Of a DNA stretch of 42,469 bases, positions 24,824-33,152 are shown in pieces; position 1 is the stretch's first letter, and every line of letters begins with the position of its first letter. Below the pieces are notes generated by a model. It ran no database searches, was not told the origin of the DNA, and saw only the letters and a program-made list of their open reading frames with translations. Origin of the DNA: Myxococcota bacterium (lineage in GTDB: Bacteria; Myxococcota_A; UBA796; JAFGLY01); assembly GCA_024276675.1 (NCBI GenBank), contig JAJRWT010000049.1, positions 1 through 42,469 of the forward strand, given 5' to 3'. Both the position numbers and the translations under genes were made by a program.

Positions 24824-25727
24824 CGGGACTTCCCCCGGGGAGCCTTCATTGGCGACCGCCTCCCCTCAGCCGCTGCAACCACCAGGCACCGTGAACCATC
24901 CCTGGTACAGGCTTCCACTGCCAGGCGCAACCATGATCATGGAGGGCAGCTTCAGCCACCCTCGGGCAGCGCCAGCAGATGGAGCCAGTCCACGAAGCAG
25001 GTACCCTGGAGCAGGTCCAACCTCCCGGCCCCGAGAAAGGTCAGGAGCCGCTTCAGGGTACATGCTCACCCTGGTACGCCCCCGCAGAGAGCGTGATGGA
25101 ACTGACATTTTCGCAACAAGGCGGCCGTCTCTGGAATGGACCCACAGCGCAGATAGCAGCTTCCCATCTTCAATCGTCTCCTGATCCTTCCCTGGGTGAA
25201 AGTGCCGTACCTGGCTTCCCAACTGCTGGGCCGGCTGGCGAAGATAGGGGCGAGAAGCAGCGAGAGCGGCGCACCATGGGCGCAAAAGCGGACCGAAGTC
25301 GGGGTATACCCAGGGGTATGGGGGCAGTTCGGTCCGCAAATGGGCGCAAAAGCGGACCGAAGTCGGGGTATACCCAGGGGTATGGGGGCAGTTCGGTCCG
25401 CAAATGGGCGCAAAAGCGGACCGAAGTCGGGGTATACCCAGGGGTATGGGGGCAGTTCGGTCCGCAAATGGGGCACAAGGTACATGCTTGCCTTGCCCCC
25501 CCGGGCAAAAGAGTATCGGGACACGGCAGCCACGCCCCACGCCGTCCCGATCCACTTGCTGTCAAGGACTGCTGGGCCGCCTCTGGTGGGTCGGCTATGA
25601 TCGCGGCGTAGTTCTTGGAAAAAAAATCGTCACGGTCCTCAGATGGATCGTCACGATTCGTCTGGGAAGGACGCGTCCGCTCCTCCGCGTGTGAACCGGC
25701 AGGTTCCCAGACCAATGGGCAGACGGA
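24824..25727. other. 904-base intergenic region with a hairpin array
   Basis: No gene is supported here. Frames on both strands are open for 130-230 codons, but they share the same repeat translated in several frames, have no ribosome-binding site I trust and match nothing I know. The region holds the 64-bp tandem array (25277-25468). Near 25627-25655 it also holds a direct repeat of ATCGTCACG 27 bases apart. Confidence 0.6.
25277..25468. repeat. Three 64-bp tandem repeats, each a long hairpin
   Basis: Units start at 25277, 25341 and 25405 and look identical; a fourth begins and breaks off at 25469. Each unit contains a perfect 10-bp inverted repeat (GCGGACCGAA 25288-25297 with TTCGGTCCGC 25328-25337). 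Nested in it is ATACC-CAGG-GGTAT, and the two stems are separated by G-rich 8-base sides (GTCGGGGT and GGGGGCAG). The period is not a multiple of three. There are no variable spacers, so it is not CRISPR. Confidence 0.9.
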
Positions 25728-26678
25728 CTACCAGGGCGCGTTGGAATGCCCCTGGCCGTGACAGGTTCCGCTACAGGTGGAGCCGTCCCAGGAGATGCCT
25801 GACATGGCCACGTCCACATCGCCATTCACGTGCATGTCGGCGTTGGCGATCTGGTCATTGCTGCTCACCGTGTCGCCGTGGCAGCCAGTGCAGCCGATGC
25901 CTTCTTCCATGTGGCTGGCGTGCTGCCCTGAGAGCATCTGCGGACGAGCGGAATCGCCGTGGCAATCTCCGCAACCGTAGGTTTCGCCCATGGCGGCATC
26001 GCCGGCCCTGCCGGCGCCGTTGCCATGGCAGTAGAGGTTGGAGCATGAACCGGCGCCCTTGTAGACGCCTCCGGGCGACAAGCCGGCCTTCATGTCCACC
26101 TCGGCACGGCCGGCGGTGCTGTCTTCCAGGAACAGGTGGCCGGGAGAGAGGATGCTGCCCGGCCAACGGTGGCATTGATCGCAGTCCCAGTCGGGGTGCG
26201 TATCACTAAGTCCGTGCGCCCTGTGCTCGGGGAAAGAGAGATCGGTGGAGAGGTTGTCGATGTCCACCGGGGGAGCGCCGGAGTTGGTTTCCACCCCTCC
26301 GTGGCAGAATACGCAGTCGGTACGCCAGTTTTCTTCGTGGCAGTCGTCGCAGCCCTGGTTTGCGCTGCCTCCGTCCAGCTCGCTGCCGTGGCAGGAGGTA
26401 CACTGGAGATCCTGCATCTTGGCCGCCATTCCATGTTGAACGGGGTTGCTCCAGTCACCGGGGTGATAGCTGTCAGCGGCGGTATCGCCGGGGTTGCCGG
26501 TGGTATCGCCAGTCTCGCCCGCGCCGGTATCGGCGGCGGTGTCGCCGCTGTCCGGCTTGGAAGCGGAATCACCGCAGGTCACGGTTGCCAGCGATGTTGT
26601 AGTCAACAAGCTGATTGTGATGAGTGCTGCCGTGGTGGTAGGCCTCCTGGAAAGAGGCCGGAAGAGTGTGCGGCTCAT
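25728..26678 (-). CDS. Exported multihaem cytochrome c-like protein (eight predicted haems)
   Basis: 316-residue exported protein with eight probable haem sites: CTSCH, CDDCH, CVFCH, CDQCH, CSNLYCH (CX4CH), CGDCH, CTGCH and CSGTCH (CX3CH). The CX4CH followed by a CXXCH resembles the Geobacter CxxxxCH/CXXCH repeat family. Residues 1-35 form a secretion signal ending in TVTC, a poor lipobox, then a Gly/Asp/Thr-rich linker to about residue 75. Few extra His residues lie outside the motifs, so some haems may be distally ligated by HGxxxxH-type residues. CGGAG precedes the ATG. Haem attachment would need the ccm system encoded at 3326-10139. Confidence 0.88.
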   Translation of the reverse strand: MSRTLFRPLSRRPTTTAALITISLLTTTSLATVTCGDSASKPDSGDTAADTGAGETGDTTGNPGDTAADSYHPGDWSNPVQHGMAAKMQDLQCTSCHGSELDGGSANQGCDDCHEENWRTDCVFCHGGVETNSGAPPVDIDNLSTDLSFPEHRAHGLSDTHPDWDCDQCHRWPGSILSPGHLFLEDSTAGRAEVDMKAGLSPGGVYKGAGSCSNLYCHGNGAGRAGDAAMGETYGCGDCHGDSARPQMLSGQHASHMEEGIGCTGCHGDTVSSNDQIANADMHVNGDVDVAMSGISWDGSTCSGTCHGQGHSNAPW

Positions 26679-26780
26679 TTTCGACTCCGGTTGGCAGAGG
26701 TGCCAACGTTATCATCTATTTTTCCCATCCACGGTGTTTTTGCCTGACGGCTGACAGCCCTTCGTGGTTTTGGCCGGCAC

Positions 26781-26817
26781 GGAGGCCGTCGCGCTCGATG
26801 GGCGCACCCCGGCCTCC
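26781..26817. other. Inverted repeat between lipoprotein and cytochrome genes
   Basis: GGAGGCCG (26781-26788) pairs perfectly with CGGCCTCC (26810-26817) over a 21-base loop that contains further GCGC complementarity. It lies just downstream of the lipoprotein gene (minus strand) in the 158-base gap before the cytochrome gene. It may end or attenuate transcription. No T-tract follows. Confidence 0.35.
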
Positions 26818-26836
26818 AACGAGACCAGGTACTGGA

Positions 26837-28093
26837 TCAAAACCTGACCAGGCCGCCCTCGGTCACGGACACCTGGTAGGTGGAGGCGTAGTCGAAGTTG
26901 CCGTCGTCGTCCCACTCGCCGTGGCGGGCCGCCAGCTCCCAGTTGCCGGTCTCCATGATCATGCTGTTGTCGAAGTCGTCGGGGAAGGCAGGGAAGGCGA
27001 TTGCGGTACCTGAATCCGCCATGAGATACCATGCGGCCAGGTCGTCTTCGACCACCCGGAGGTAGTAGTCGTCGGCGCCGTCCACCTGGGTCCAGGAGAT
27101 GCTGGTGCCGGGCTCAAAGGTGCCGTGGGTGTCGGGTATGGGGGAATCCAGGAGCGACAGCTCCACCTGCTCGCCGTTCACCGGGCTGTCCACGTAGGCG
27201 AAAGCCGCGGAGTCCAGGTCGTTGAACAGCGAAACCGCCACCCTTGTGCCCAGATCCTGCTCCAGGAAAGGAATGGAAAGGAGAAAGCCGTCTTCCGTGG
27301 TTTCGCAGCTCCTGGTCCAGCCCGAGACGACCGCCCATAGCTCGGTGGGATGGGTGTAGGCGGTGGAGATGCAGTTGGACGATTCTATCTGGGTGACCGC
27401 CTGGCCATCGATGGATGGTTGGTTGGTGCTGACGGTCAACGGCGTGAAATCAGAACTCAGGGTCAGACTGGGTTCGTCGCCGTCCTGCACGGTGGCCACC
27501 GCAACTCCCTCGATGTCGTAGTTGGAACCGTTCAATGCCACCGCGGAGAAGGTGTAGCTGTGGGCGCCGGGGTACAGCTCCGCCTCGAACCCGAAGGAGA
27601 CGGGGCCTTCGCCACTGGCCTTGGAGTAGCCGTGATAGCCGTTTTCACCGTAGAAGAGCACATATGAACCGTCGGGGGCGCCCTCGAATGTGCCGGATAC
27701 CGTGATGGTGCCCAGGTCGTAGAAATCCATGGAGCGATAGATACAGGTGCGGACTTCCATGGGGAGGGTTTGTTCTTCCAGCAGGAAGCCGGTGCGGGTC
27801 AGGGCCACCCTGTCGGGAGCCGCGAAGGTGATGGTGAGGGGCTGGTCCAGGGGCACCATGTCGATGGAGAAGGTGCCGTCGGCGGCGCTGCGGGTGGAGA
27901 GAAGCTCGGAGCCGGTGTCGAGAACCACCCACGCTCCGTCGATGGGGGCATCGTCCACGTAGGGATCCATCAAGATACCATCCAGGAGACCCGTGGGGCC
28001 CCCGGAATCGGTTCCACCCTCGCCCGAGGAGCAGGCAGCCGGCAGCACCCCCAAGAGGACAATCACCCCAAAGCCCATGTTCCATCCAGCCAT
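26837..28093 (-). CDS. Lipoprotein of unknown function with Ig-like domains
   Basis: 418-residue lipoprotein: the signal is MAGWNMGFGVIVLLGVLPAAC, with the lipid-modified Cys at residue 21 followed by a Ser/Gly/Asp linker. Residues 33-100 resemble a carboxypeptidase regulatory-like beta-sandwich (GILMDPYVDDAPIDGAWVVL...DGTFSIDMVP). Later Ig-like segments end in a Gly/Tyr/Thr domain (TSISWTQVDGADDYYLRVVE) of fibronectin-like style. No catalytic motif is seen. It is probably surface or periplasmic. The cytochrome gene lies 158 bases downstream in the same direction, so a shared function is possible. It diverges from the C25 protease gene across 126 bases. Confidence 0.7.
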   Translation of the reverse strand: MAGWNMGFGVIVLLGVLPAACSSGEGGTDSGGPTGLLDGILMDPYVDDAPIDGAWVVLDTGSELLSTRSAADGTFSIDMVPLDQPLTITFAAPDRVALTRTGFLLEEQTLPMEVRTCIYRSMDFYDLGTITVSGTFEGAPDGSYVLFYGENGYHGYSKASGEGPVSFGFEAELYPGAHSYTFSAVALNGSNYDIEGVAVATVQDGDEPSLTLSSDFTPLTVSTNQPSIDGQAVTQIESSNCISTAYTHPTELWAVVSGWTRSCETTEDGFLLSIPFLEQDLGTRVAVSLFNDLDSAAFAYVDSPVNGEQVELSLLDSPIPDTHGTFEPGTSISWTQVDGADDYYLRVVEDDLAAWYLMADSGTAIAFPAFPDDFDNSMIMETGNWELAARHGEWDDDGNFDYASTYQVSVTEGGLVRF

Positions 28094-28219
28094 GGCGACC
28101 TTCTCTCATGTTGGATGACAGCATATCATCCCGTATTCTCGGGTTCAGGATCAATTCTCGCTTTTCATGGACTACGTTGTGACCAGGCAGGATCCGCAGC
28201 CATCTACCCGAGGCCCCAT

Positions 28220-30322
28220 ATGCCCTCTACTCCTGTAATCTCTCGCCTCGTCATTCGGCCCATCGCTTTCGTGGCGCTGGCCTGGGCAACATGGCACTCC
28301 CCGGCCGGCCCCTCGCCAGCCCATGCCCAGCCCGCCCCCCCATCGTCGCCCGGCTACCACCTCTGGCTGGGGGCAGTGGATCTCGGCGAAGTACCGCCCC
28401 CGAGCACCGGCCTGCACAGGGGACCAGCCGTGAGCTTCGGCGGTCGAAGCTGCGTGCCCACCTGGAACAACCAGCCTGCCGCACCCGGGCCCTACCGCCG
28501 GTCCAGGCCCCTGTGCCTGTTTTCCCACCAGGAATCCTCCACCGGCAGCCCGCCTCCCGACAGCGCCCCACAGGCTCGCAAGGAGCTGGTGATCCTCACC
28601 ACCGACGCCCTGGCCACCGCCAGCACCGTGCTCCAGGGTTTCATGAGCTTCCGCGAAGCCGAAGGTTGGAACGTGGTCCTGGCAACAGAAGCCGACTGGG
28701 ACGTACCCCTCACCAGCGGCGACGACGGCAGACAGGAGCGTATACGAGCCTACCTGGCCCAGCGCTACTCCGACGATCCCGGCGCTTTCCTGTTGTTGAT
28801 CGGCGATCCCGATCCCTACGGCGACGGCGTCCCCATGAAGATGGTCCATCCCTTCAAGGAATGGGCCTCCTACTATGACGACTGGTTGGCGGAGCTGCTG
28901 GACCCCATCCCCACCGACTTCTACTACGCCGACCTGGACGGCGACTGGGACTGCGACGGCGATGGCGACTACGGCGAATACCCCGACGACGACGGCTCTG
29001 GTTGCGTGGACTTCGGGCCAGAGCTGTACGTGGGCAGGATCCCCGTCTACGACGGCGACCACGTGGCCATGGACACCGTACTCCAGCGCACGTTGGACCG
29101 CGACACGGAATCCGACAAGAGCTACCGCGCCAACCAGCTCTTCCCGGGCGCGCTCCTCGCCGTGGAGGGCGCCCCATCACCCACGGGAGGGGCATACGAC
29201 TACGACGACGACGGCGCCAGCGTGCTGGCCACCATCTACCGCGACATGCCCCAGTACATCCAGGACGGCTCCACCCGCCTCTTCGAAGACGAAGGCCTGC
29301 TCACCAGCCCCTACCAGCACGAAGACTCGCTCTCCTATGGCCAGGTGATCCAGTACTGGAACGAGGGTCGCGGCATCGTGGTCTGGTGTGGCCATGGGTC
29401 CGTCAACGGGGCCTTCAGGACCATCTGGTCCCAGGACGGCGACGGCGACGGCCTGGCATCCTCCAGCGAGTGCGACTACCCCTCCTTCATGGATTCGGAT
29501 GGCGCCTCGGACCTGGAGTCGGCCCCCGGGGCCTTCACCTTCCACGTGAGCTGTGAAAACGGCTTCCCCGAACAAGCAGACAACCTGGGCACCTCGCTGC
29601 TCTACGGTGGAGCGGCGGCCACCGCCACCGCCAGCCGCCTGGCCTTCGCCGTGACCGTGGATTTCGGCGCGACCTGGGAACCCAGGCCCGACATCGCCAC
29701 GTCCACCACCGTGGGGTACTACTTCACGCAGGAGCTGCTGGCCGGCAGCACCGCCGGCGAGGCCCTGGCCTACACCAAGTACGCCCTGTCCGGCGATGCC
29801 TACTACCCGGAGGTCACATGGACCACGCGGGTCGAATACAACCTCTACGGCGACCCCACCCGCTCCCTGGAATTCTGTGAATCCGACTCCCAGTGCGACG
29901 ACGGTTCTCCCTGCACCGGCACCGAATCCTGCCAGGACGGCTTCTGCGTACACCATGACCCGGTGGACTGTTCCTACCTGGACGCCCAATGCACCGTGGG
30001 CACCTGCGAAACGGCCACGGGCGAGTGCATCTCCCAGCCCGCCCTGGACGGTGTGGCCTGCGATGATGGGCTGTGGTGTTCCGAGTACGACTCCTGCACG
30101 GATGGCATCTGCTACGGCCAGGACAGGGACTGCGGCAGCCGCGACGGCTACGTATCCTACTGCGACGAGGCATCCGAAAGCTGCTTCTTCACGCAGTTGA
30201 CCGAAGAACCGACGGGCTTGCTGTGCGGAACGAGCCCTCCCGCACAGAAGACACCGTGGTACCTGCTTGCCCTGCTGGCGTGCCTGCCGCCATGGCGCCG
30301 GCGTGCCGGCCACGAGTCCTGA
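28220..30322 (+). CDS. Gingipain-like (C25) cysteine protease with C-terminal anchor
   Basis: 700-residue exported protein. Residues 1-38 are a signal peptide ending AHA. The catalytic domain has the C25 dyad: H392 in VVWCGHGS and C445 in FHVSCENG. An Asp-rich Ca-binding segment (DLDGDWDCDGDGDYGEYPDDDG) lies before it. After about residue 550, Cys-rich Dickkopf-like repeats (CDDGSPCTGTESCQDGFC and similar) precede LLCGTSP, a hydrophobic helix and PWRRR, a MYXO-CTERM-like tail. The ATG at 28220 starts the signal peptide; the frame is open further upstream without one. Arg/Lys specificity cannot be assumed from the motifs. Confidence 0.85.
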   Translation: MPSTPVISRLVIRPIAFVALAWATWHSPAGPSPAHAQPAPPSSPGYHLWLGAVDLGEVPPPSTGLHRGPAVSFGGRSCVPTWNNQPAAPGPYRRSRPLCLFSHQESSTGSPPPDSAPQARKELVILTTDALATASTVLQGFMSFREAEGWNVVLATEADWDVPLTSGDDGRQERIRAYLAQRYSDDPGAFLLLIGDPDPYGDGVPMKMVHPFKEWASYYDDWLAELLDPIPTDFYYADLDGDWDCDGDGDYGEYPDDDGSGCVDFGPELYVGRIPVYDGDHVAMDTVLQRTLDRDTESDKSYRANQLFPGALLAVEGAPSPTGGAYDYDDDGASVLATIYRDMPQYIQDGSTRLFEDEGLLTSPYQHEDSLSYGQVIQYWNEGRGIVVWCGHGSVNGAFRTIWSQDGDGDGLASSSECDYPSFMDSDGASDLESAPGAFTFHVSCENGFPEQADNLGTSLLYGGAAATATASRLAFAVTVDFGATWEPRPDIATSTTVGYYFTQELLAGSTAGEALAYTKYALSGDAYYPEVTWTTRVEYNLYGDPTRSLEFCESDSQCDDGSPCTGTESCQDGFCVHHDPVDCSYLDAQCTVGTCETATGECISQPALDGVACDDGLWCSEYDSCTDGICYGQDRDCGSRDGYVSYCDEASESCFFTQLTEEPTGLLCGTSPPAQKTPWYLLALLACLPPWRRRAGHES

Positions 30323-30339
30323 GCAGGGGCACAGCCCGA

Positions 30340-30354
30340 CGGGGCAGAACCCCG
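30340..30354. terminator. Hairpin between convergent genes
   Basis: CGGGG-CAGAA-CCCCG forms a 5-bp stem in the 37-base gap between the protease and MATE transporter ends. It is symmetric enough to serve both strands. There is no T-run. Confidence 0.35.
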
Positions 30355-30359
30355 AGAGC

Positions 30360-31817
30360 CTATTCCCCCGCTCCTCTCTCCAGGAAATGGAGATCATCAT
30401 GGGAATGCCCAAGGGGCGCGGGGCGACGCCGCAAGGCCTTTGCCGTGGGATCCTGCTTCCAGATGACTTTTCTTATCCACAGAACCGACAGAACCGTGGA
30501 ACAAAGGCCACCGAAGATCATGCAGATCCACACCCAGTCGATGGGGGCGTCGAACAGGAAGACCGCGGCGTAGGCCGCCGGGATGCCTACCACCAGGACG
30601 CGCACCGCGGTGATCACGAGGGCCGGCATGCCATAGCCCAGGCCCTGGAGGATCCGCCCCGACACCATGCCGATGGCCATCAGCGGGTAGGCGAAGATCA
30701 TGTAGCCCAGGTACAGGCGACCCACGGCGATGGCTTCGGGGTCCTTGGTGAAGATGCTCATGACGTAGTGCGAGGACAGGTAGGCCAGGGTGCCCAGGCC
30801 CAGGGCGAAGATGAGCGCCCAGCGGTAGGAATAGAGAGTGGTGGAGCGCACCAGGTCGGCCCTCCTGGCTCCGGAGAACATGCCGATGATGGTGATGGTG
30901 GAAGCCGCCAGCCCCATCACGGGCATGGACACCAGCATGTCCACCCTGTTGGCGGCGCCGTAGCCCGCCACTGCCAGTTGGCCGAAGGTGGAGAGGAGAC
31001 GATTCCCCAGCATTCCACCTGCTGACATCACCAACATGGAGGCGGCGGTGGGGACTCCGATGGCGGCTATGCGAAGCAGGACGGCCGCCTGGGGTTTGAG
31101 GTAGCGCTTCCTGAAGCGCACGTAGGTCTTGCGGCGAATCAGCACCACGTAGGCGAAGACGCTCATGGCCATCAACTGGGCGGCCAGGGTGGCCATGGCC
31201 GCGCCGGCTATCCCGAAGTCCAGCACGAAGATGAAGATGGGATCCAGAGCCAGGTTGGTGAGGGTAGCCGCCGCCATCACCAACATCGGGGTCCTGGCAT
31301 CGCCCGAACCCATGAGCACCGAACGCAGGGAACCGGAGATGAAGAACAGTGGAACACCCAGCACGAGAATCCTGAAATATGCCCATGCCTGGTCCACCGT
31401 GGCTCCCTGGGCGCCCAGGGAACGGAGCAAGGGCTCCCCCGCCATCATGGCCGCTCCCGAGAGCAGCAGCCCGCCGCCCAGGGCCATGGAGAGGGCGTTG
31501 GTGGCCACCAGGTCGGCTTCGTCGCTGTCGCCACGACCAATGGATTGGCTCACCAGCGCCACCACCCCCACGGTGATGCCGTTGGCAAGGGCGATCCCCA
31601 CGAAGAAGAGCGGCATCACGAAAGTGAGCGCCGCCAGGGATTCCGGCCCCAGTCTGCCCACGAAGACTGTGTCGACGATGCTGTAGAGAGTGTGGAACAA
31701 CATCCCGGCCATCATGGGCATGGCCATGGTCCAGACGGCTCGCCTGGGGTGCTCCAGGAAGTCCTTCAGCCTGCTTCTGCGTTCATCTCTGCCGCTATTC
31801 ATTGGATTGACTTGCAT
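30360..31817 (-). CDS. MATE family efflux transporter
   Basis: 485-residue inner-membrane exporter of the multidrug and toxic compound extrusion family, 12 predicted helices in two homologous halves. Family segments include the N-terminal AMPMMAGMLFHTLYSIVDTVFVGRLGPESLAAL, GSGDARTPM, GLPAA-equivalent GLAASTITIIG, and the second-half GVPTAASMLVMS. It exchanges Na+ or H+ for organic cations in known members. ATG at 31817 has GGAAAAGA upstream; ATG at 31802 is the alternative. The open frame continues to 32033 through a duplicated repeat and should not be annotated as coding. Confidence 0.9.
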   Translation of the reverse strand: MQVNPMNSGRDERRSRLKDFLEHPRRAVWTMAMPMMAGMLFHTLYSIVDTVFVGRLGPESLAALTFVMPLFFVGIALANGITVGVVALVSQSIGRGDSDEADLVATNALSMALGGGLLLSGAAMMAGEPLLRSLGAQGATVDQAWAYFRILVLGVPLFFISGSLRSVLMGSGDARTPMLVMAAATLTNLALDPIFIFVLDFGIAGAAMATLAAQLMAMSVFAYVVLIRRKTYVRFRKRYLKPQAAVLLRIAAIGVPTAASMLVMSAGGMLGNRLLSTFGQLAVAGYGAANRVDMLVSMPVMGLAASTITIIGMFSGARRADLVRSTTLYSYRWALIFALGLGTLAYLSSHYVMSIFTKDPEAIAVGRLYLGYMIFAYPLMAIGMVSGRILQGLGYGMPALVITAVRVLVVGIPAAYAAVFLFDAPIDWVWICMIFGGLCSTVLSVLWIRKVIWKQDPTAKALRRRPAPLGHSHDDLHFLERGAGE

Positions 31818-32150
31818 GTAGGTCTTTTCCAGGTGCTGGGATGATGGGCGGGGCGACAGCGTTCCTATCATGAAAGGGGCTGGGGCAGGGGAGAAGGCGC
31901 AAACGGAACCCGGCGGTTTCATATTCGCGAAACCTCCGCGAGGAATCGCGGATCTGCAACGCCTGGGCTCCCCATCGGTTTCATATTCGCGAAACCTCCG
32001 CGAGGAATCGCGGATCTGCAACGCGCAGCTCATGAACGGGGTTGTCGGGGCAATTGCCGCGCTGCTCCACGGTCATCTCGCAGCAAAACCCGCAAGGCGA
32101 GTTGCAGAGTGGTAGCATGAAGCCGTTCCGAGGGTACTCGCTAGTTCCAT
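31818..32150. other. 333-base intergenic region with duplicated hairpin element
   Basis: This lies between the MATE start and the end of a lipoprotein gene, both minus strand. It contains two 49-bp direct repeats (31914-31962, 31976-32024) and a promoter region for the MATE gene that I cannot pin down. Frames through it translate the repeat in different phases and look non-coding. Confidence 0.55.
31914..32024. repeat. Direct duplication of a 49-bp hairpin element
   Basis: Copies at 31914-31962 and 31976-32024 are identical and separated by 13 bases. Each has the palindrome TTCGCGAA and, 4 bases on, a perfect 6-bp stem CCGCGA/TCGCGG closed by GGAA, which is a GNRA-type tetraloop on plus-strand RNA. 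The element lies about 100-200 bases upstream of the MATE gene. Confidence 0.9.
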
Positions 32151-33152
32151 TCAGCGCCAGACGGTGGTGCGAGAGCATCCCAGCGGTGTAGCCAGTTCTG
32201 TGGTCGACATCTGCCGCTCTACCAGCCTGGCGGGAGCGGCTCTCGCCAGGCGGAAAGGCTTGGAGGAGCCACAAAGATATGGAAGACCAAGGGCAGCCGC
32301 GGCGAAATCGTTTGCCTGACACAGCTCCAGGCTGGGCCGGAGTTCTTGTGGGCCAGGGTTGGTCGGCAGCTCTTTCCGTTGCGAGCGGGGACGCATCTCG
32401 CAAACCCGGTCCCGAGAGTCGGTGGGGAGCAGTCTCATGCCCGCAGCTCCCAGGTCCATGGCGTGGTTGTTGGCCAGGGAAGAATCCGGGCGGTTTTCTC
32501 CTTTTGGAACCTGGCTGGCCCTGGAAAGTGAGCAACCCGAAGCGGCATCGTCGGAGATCCTGGAGACAAGGTGCAGAGTCATGGAGCGATCTTCGAGCAG
32601 GTTGTATTCATAGTCCAACTTGCTGAAAGGCGTGCCGCCCACCATGAGCGCCTCGGTGCGTTGGGAGTTGGATTCCACCAATTCTCCGGGGACCACCAAC
32701 GTGACCAGGAGACGCAGATCCAGTGTGACCATGTCGTCCTGCCTGGCCTGGTCGATCTGTTCGCTGCCCAGGGGGACATCCATGTCGATGACGAGATCCG
32801 TGCCGGCCGGTGATTTCCGGATGCCGTATTCCACCGAAGAGCCGTCACGGAAGAAGTTCCCCAGGAAGATACCCGCTCCGAACGCTCCGGGCTCGAGTAC
32901 CTTGACACCGGAGATGGTGGCCATGTCCCCAGTTGTTTCCCGGTGGACGCTCCCGTAACCCGCTTCCTCGAGCGTAGTTTCGACCCGCTCGGGGAATTCG
33001 CCAACGTCGGTCATGGCGAAAGCCGTATTCACCACGATCTCTCCACCGTACAGCACGACGATGGTGTAATGGAGCACGAGGTGGTACTCGCAACCCGAGA
33101 GAAACAGGAGCAGGAGCAGCGAACAGCGATGACAGAGTGTCTTCCAGTTCAT
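32151..33152 (-). CDS. Lipoprotein with anomalous C-terminal tail
   Basis: 333-residue frame. Residues 1-21 form a lipoprotein signal (LLLLFLSGC). Residues 22-205 are a beta-rich domain resembling the LppM/DUF3153 type (FPERVETTLEEAGYGSV..., VVPGELVESNSQRTEALMVGG). From about residue 206 the composition changes to Arg/Pro/Ser-rich, without domain character. It ends in RLVERQMSTTELATPLGCSR, which looks like a helix-turn-helix fragment. The tail is probably an in-frame fusion to foreign or non-coding DNA following loss of the original stop. The start overlaps the upstream lipoprotein gene by 4 bases (ATGA). Confidence 0.65.
   Translation of the reverse strand: MNWKTLCHRCSLLLLLFLSGCEYHLVLHYTIVVLYGGEIVVNTAFAMTDVGEFPERVETTLEEAGYGSVHRETTGDMATISGVKVLEPGAFGAGIFLGNFFRDGSSVEYGIRKSPAGTDLVIDMDVPLGSEQIDQARQDDMVTLDLRLLVTLVVPGELVESNSQRTEALMVGGTPFSKLDYEYNLLEDRSMTLHLVSRISDDAASGCSLSRASQVPKGENRPDSSLANNHAMDLGAAGMRLLPTDSRDRVCEMRPRSQRKELPTNPGPQELRPSLELCQANDFAAAALGLPYLCGSSKPFRLARAAPARLVERQMSTTELATPLGCSRTTVWR

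Noticed and set aside
25277..25468. CRISPR array
   Set aside because: Units are contiguous and identical, there are no variable spacers, and no cas gene is nearby. The same holds for 42257-42469.
24866..25555. 230-codon minus-strand frame over the 64-bp array
   Set aside because: The array has no stops in several frames on both strands, so openness is not evidence of coding. The flanking parts match no family.
31818..32033. N-terminal extension of the MATE transporter
   Set aside because: It would translate the duplicated 49-bp element. MATE proteins begin near the first helix, and GGAAAAGA precedes the ATG at 31817.
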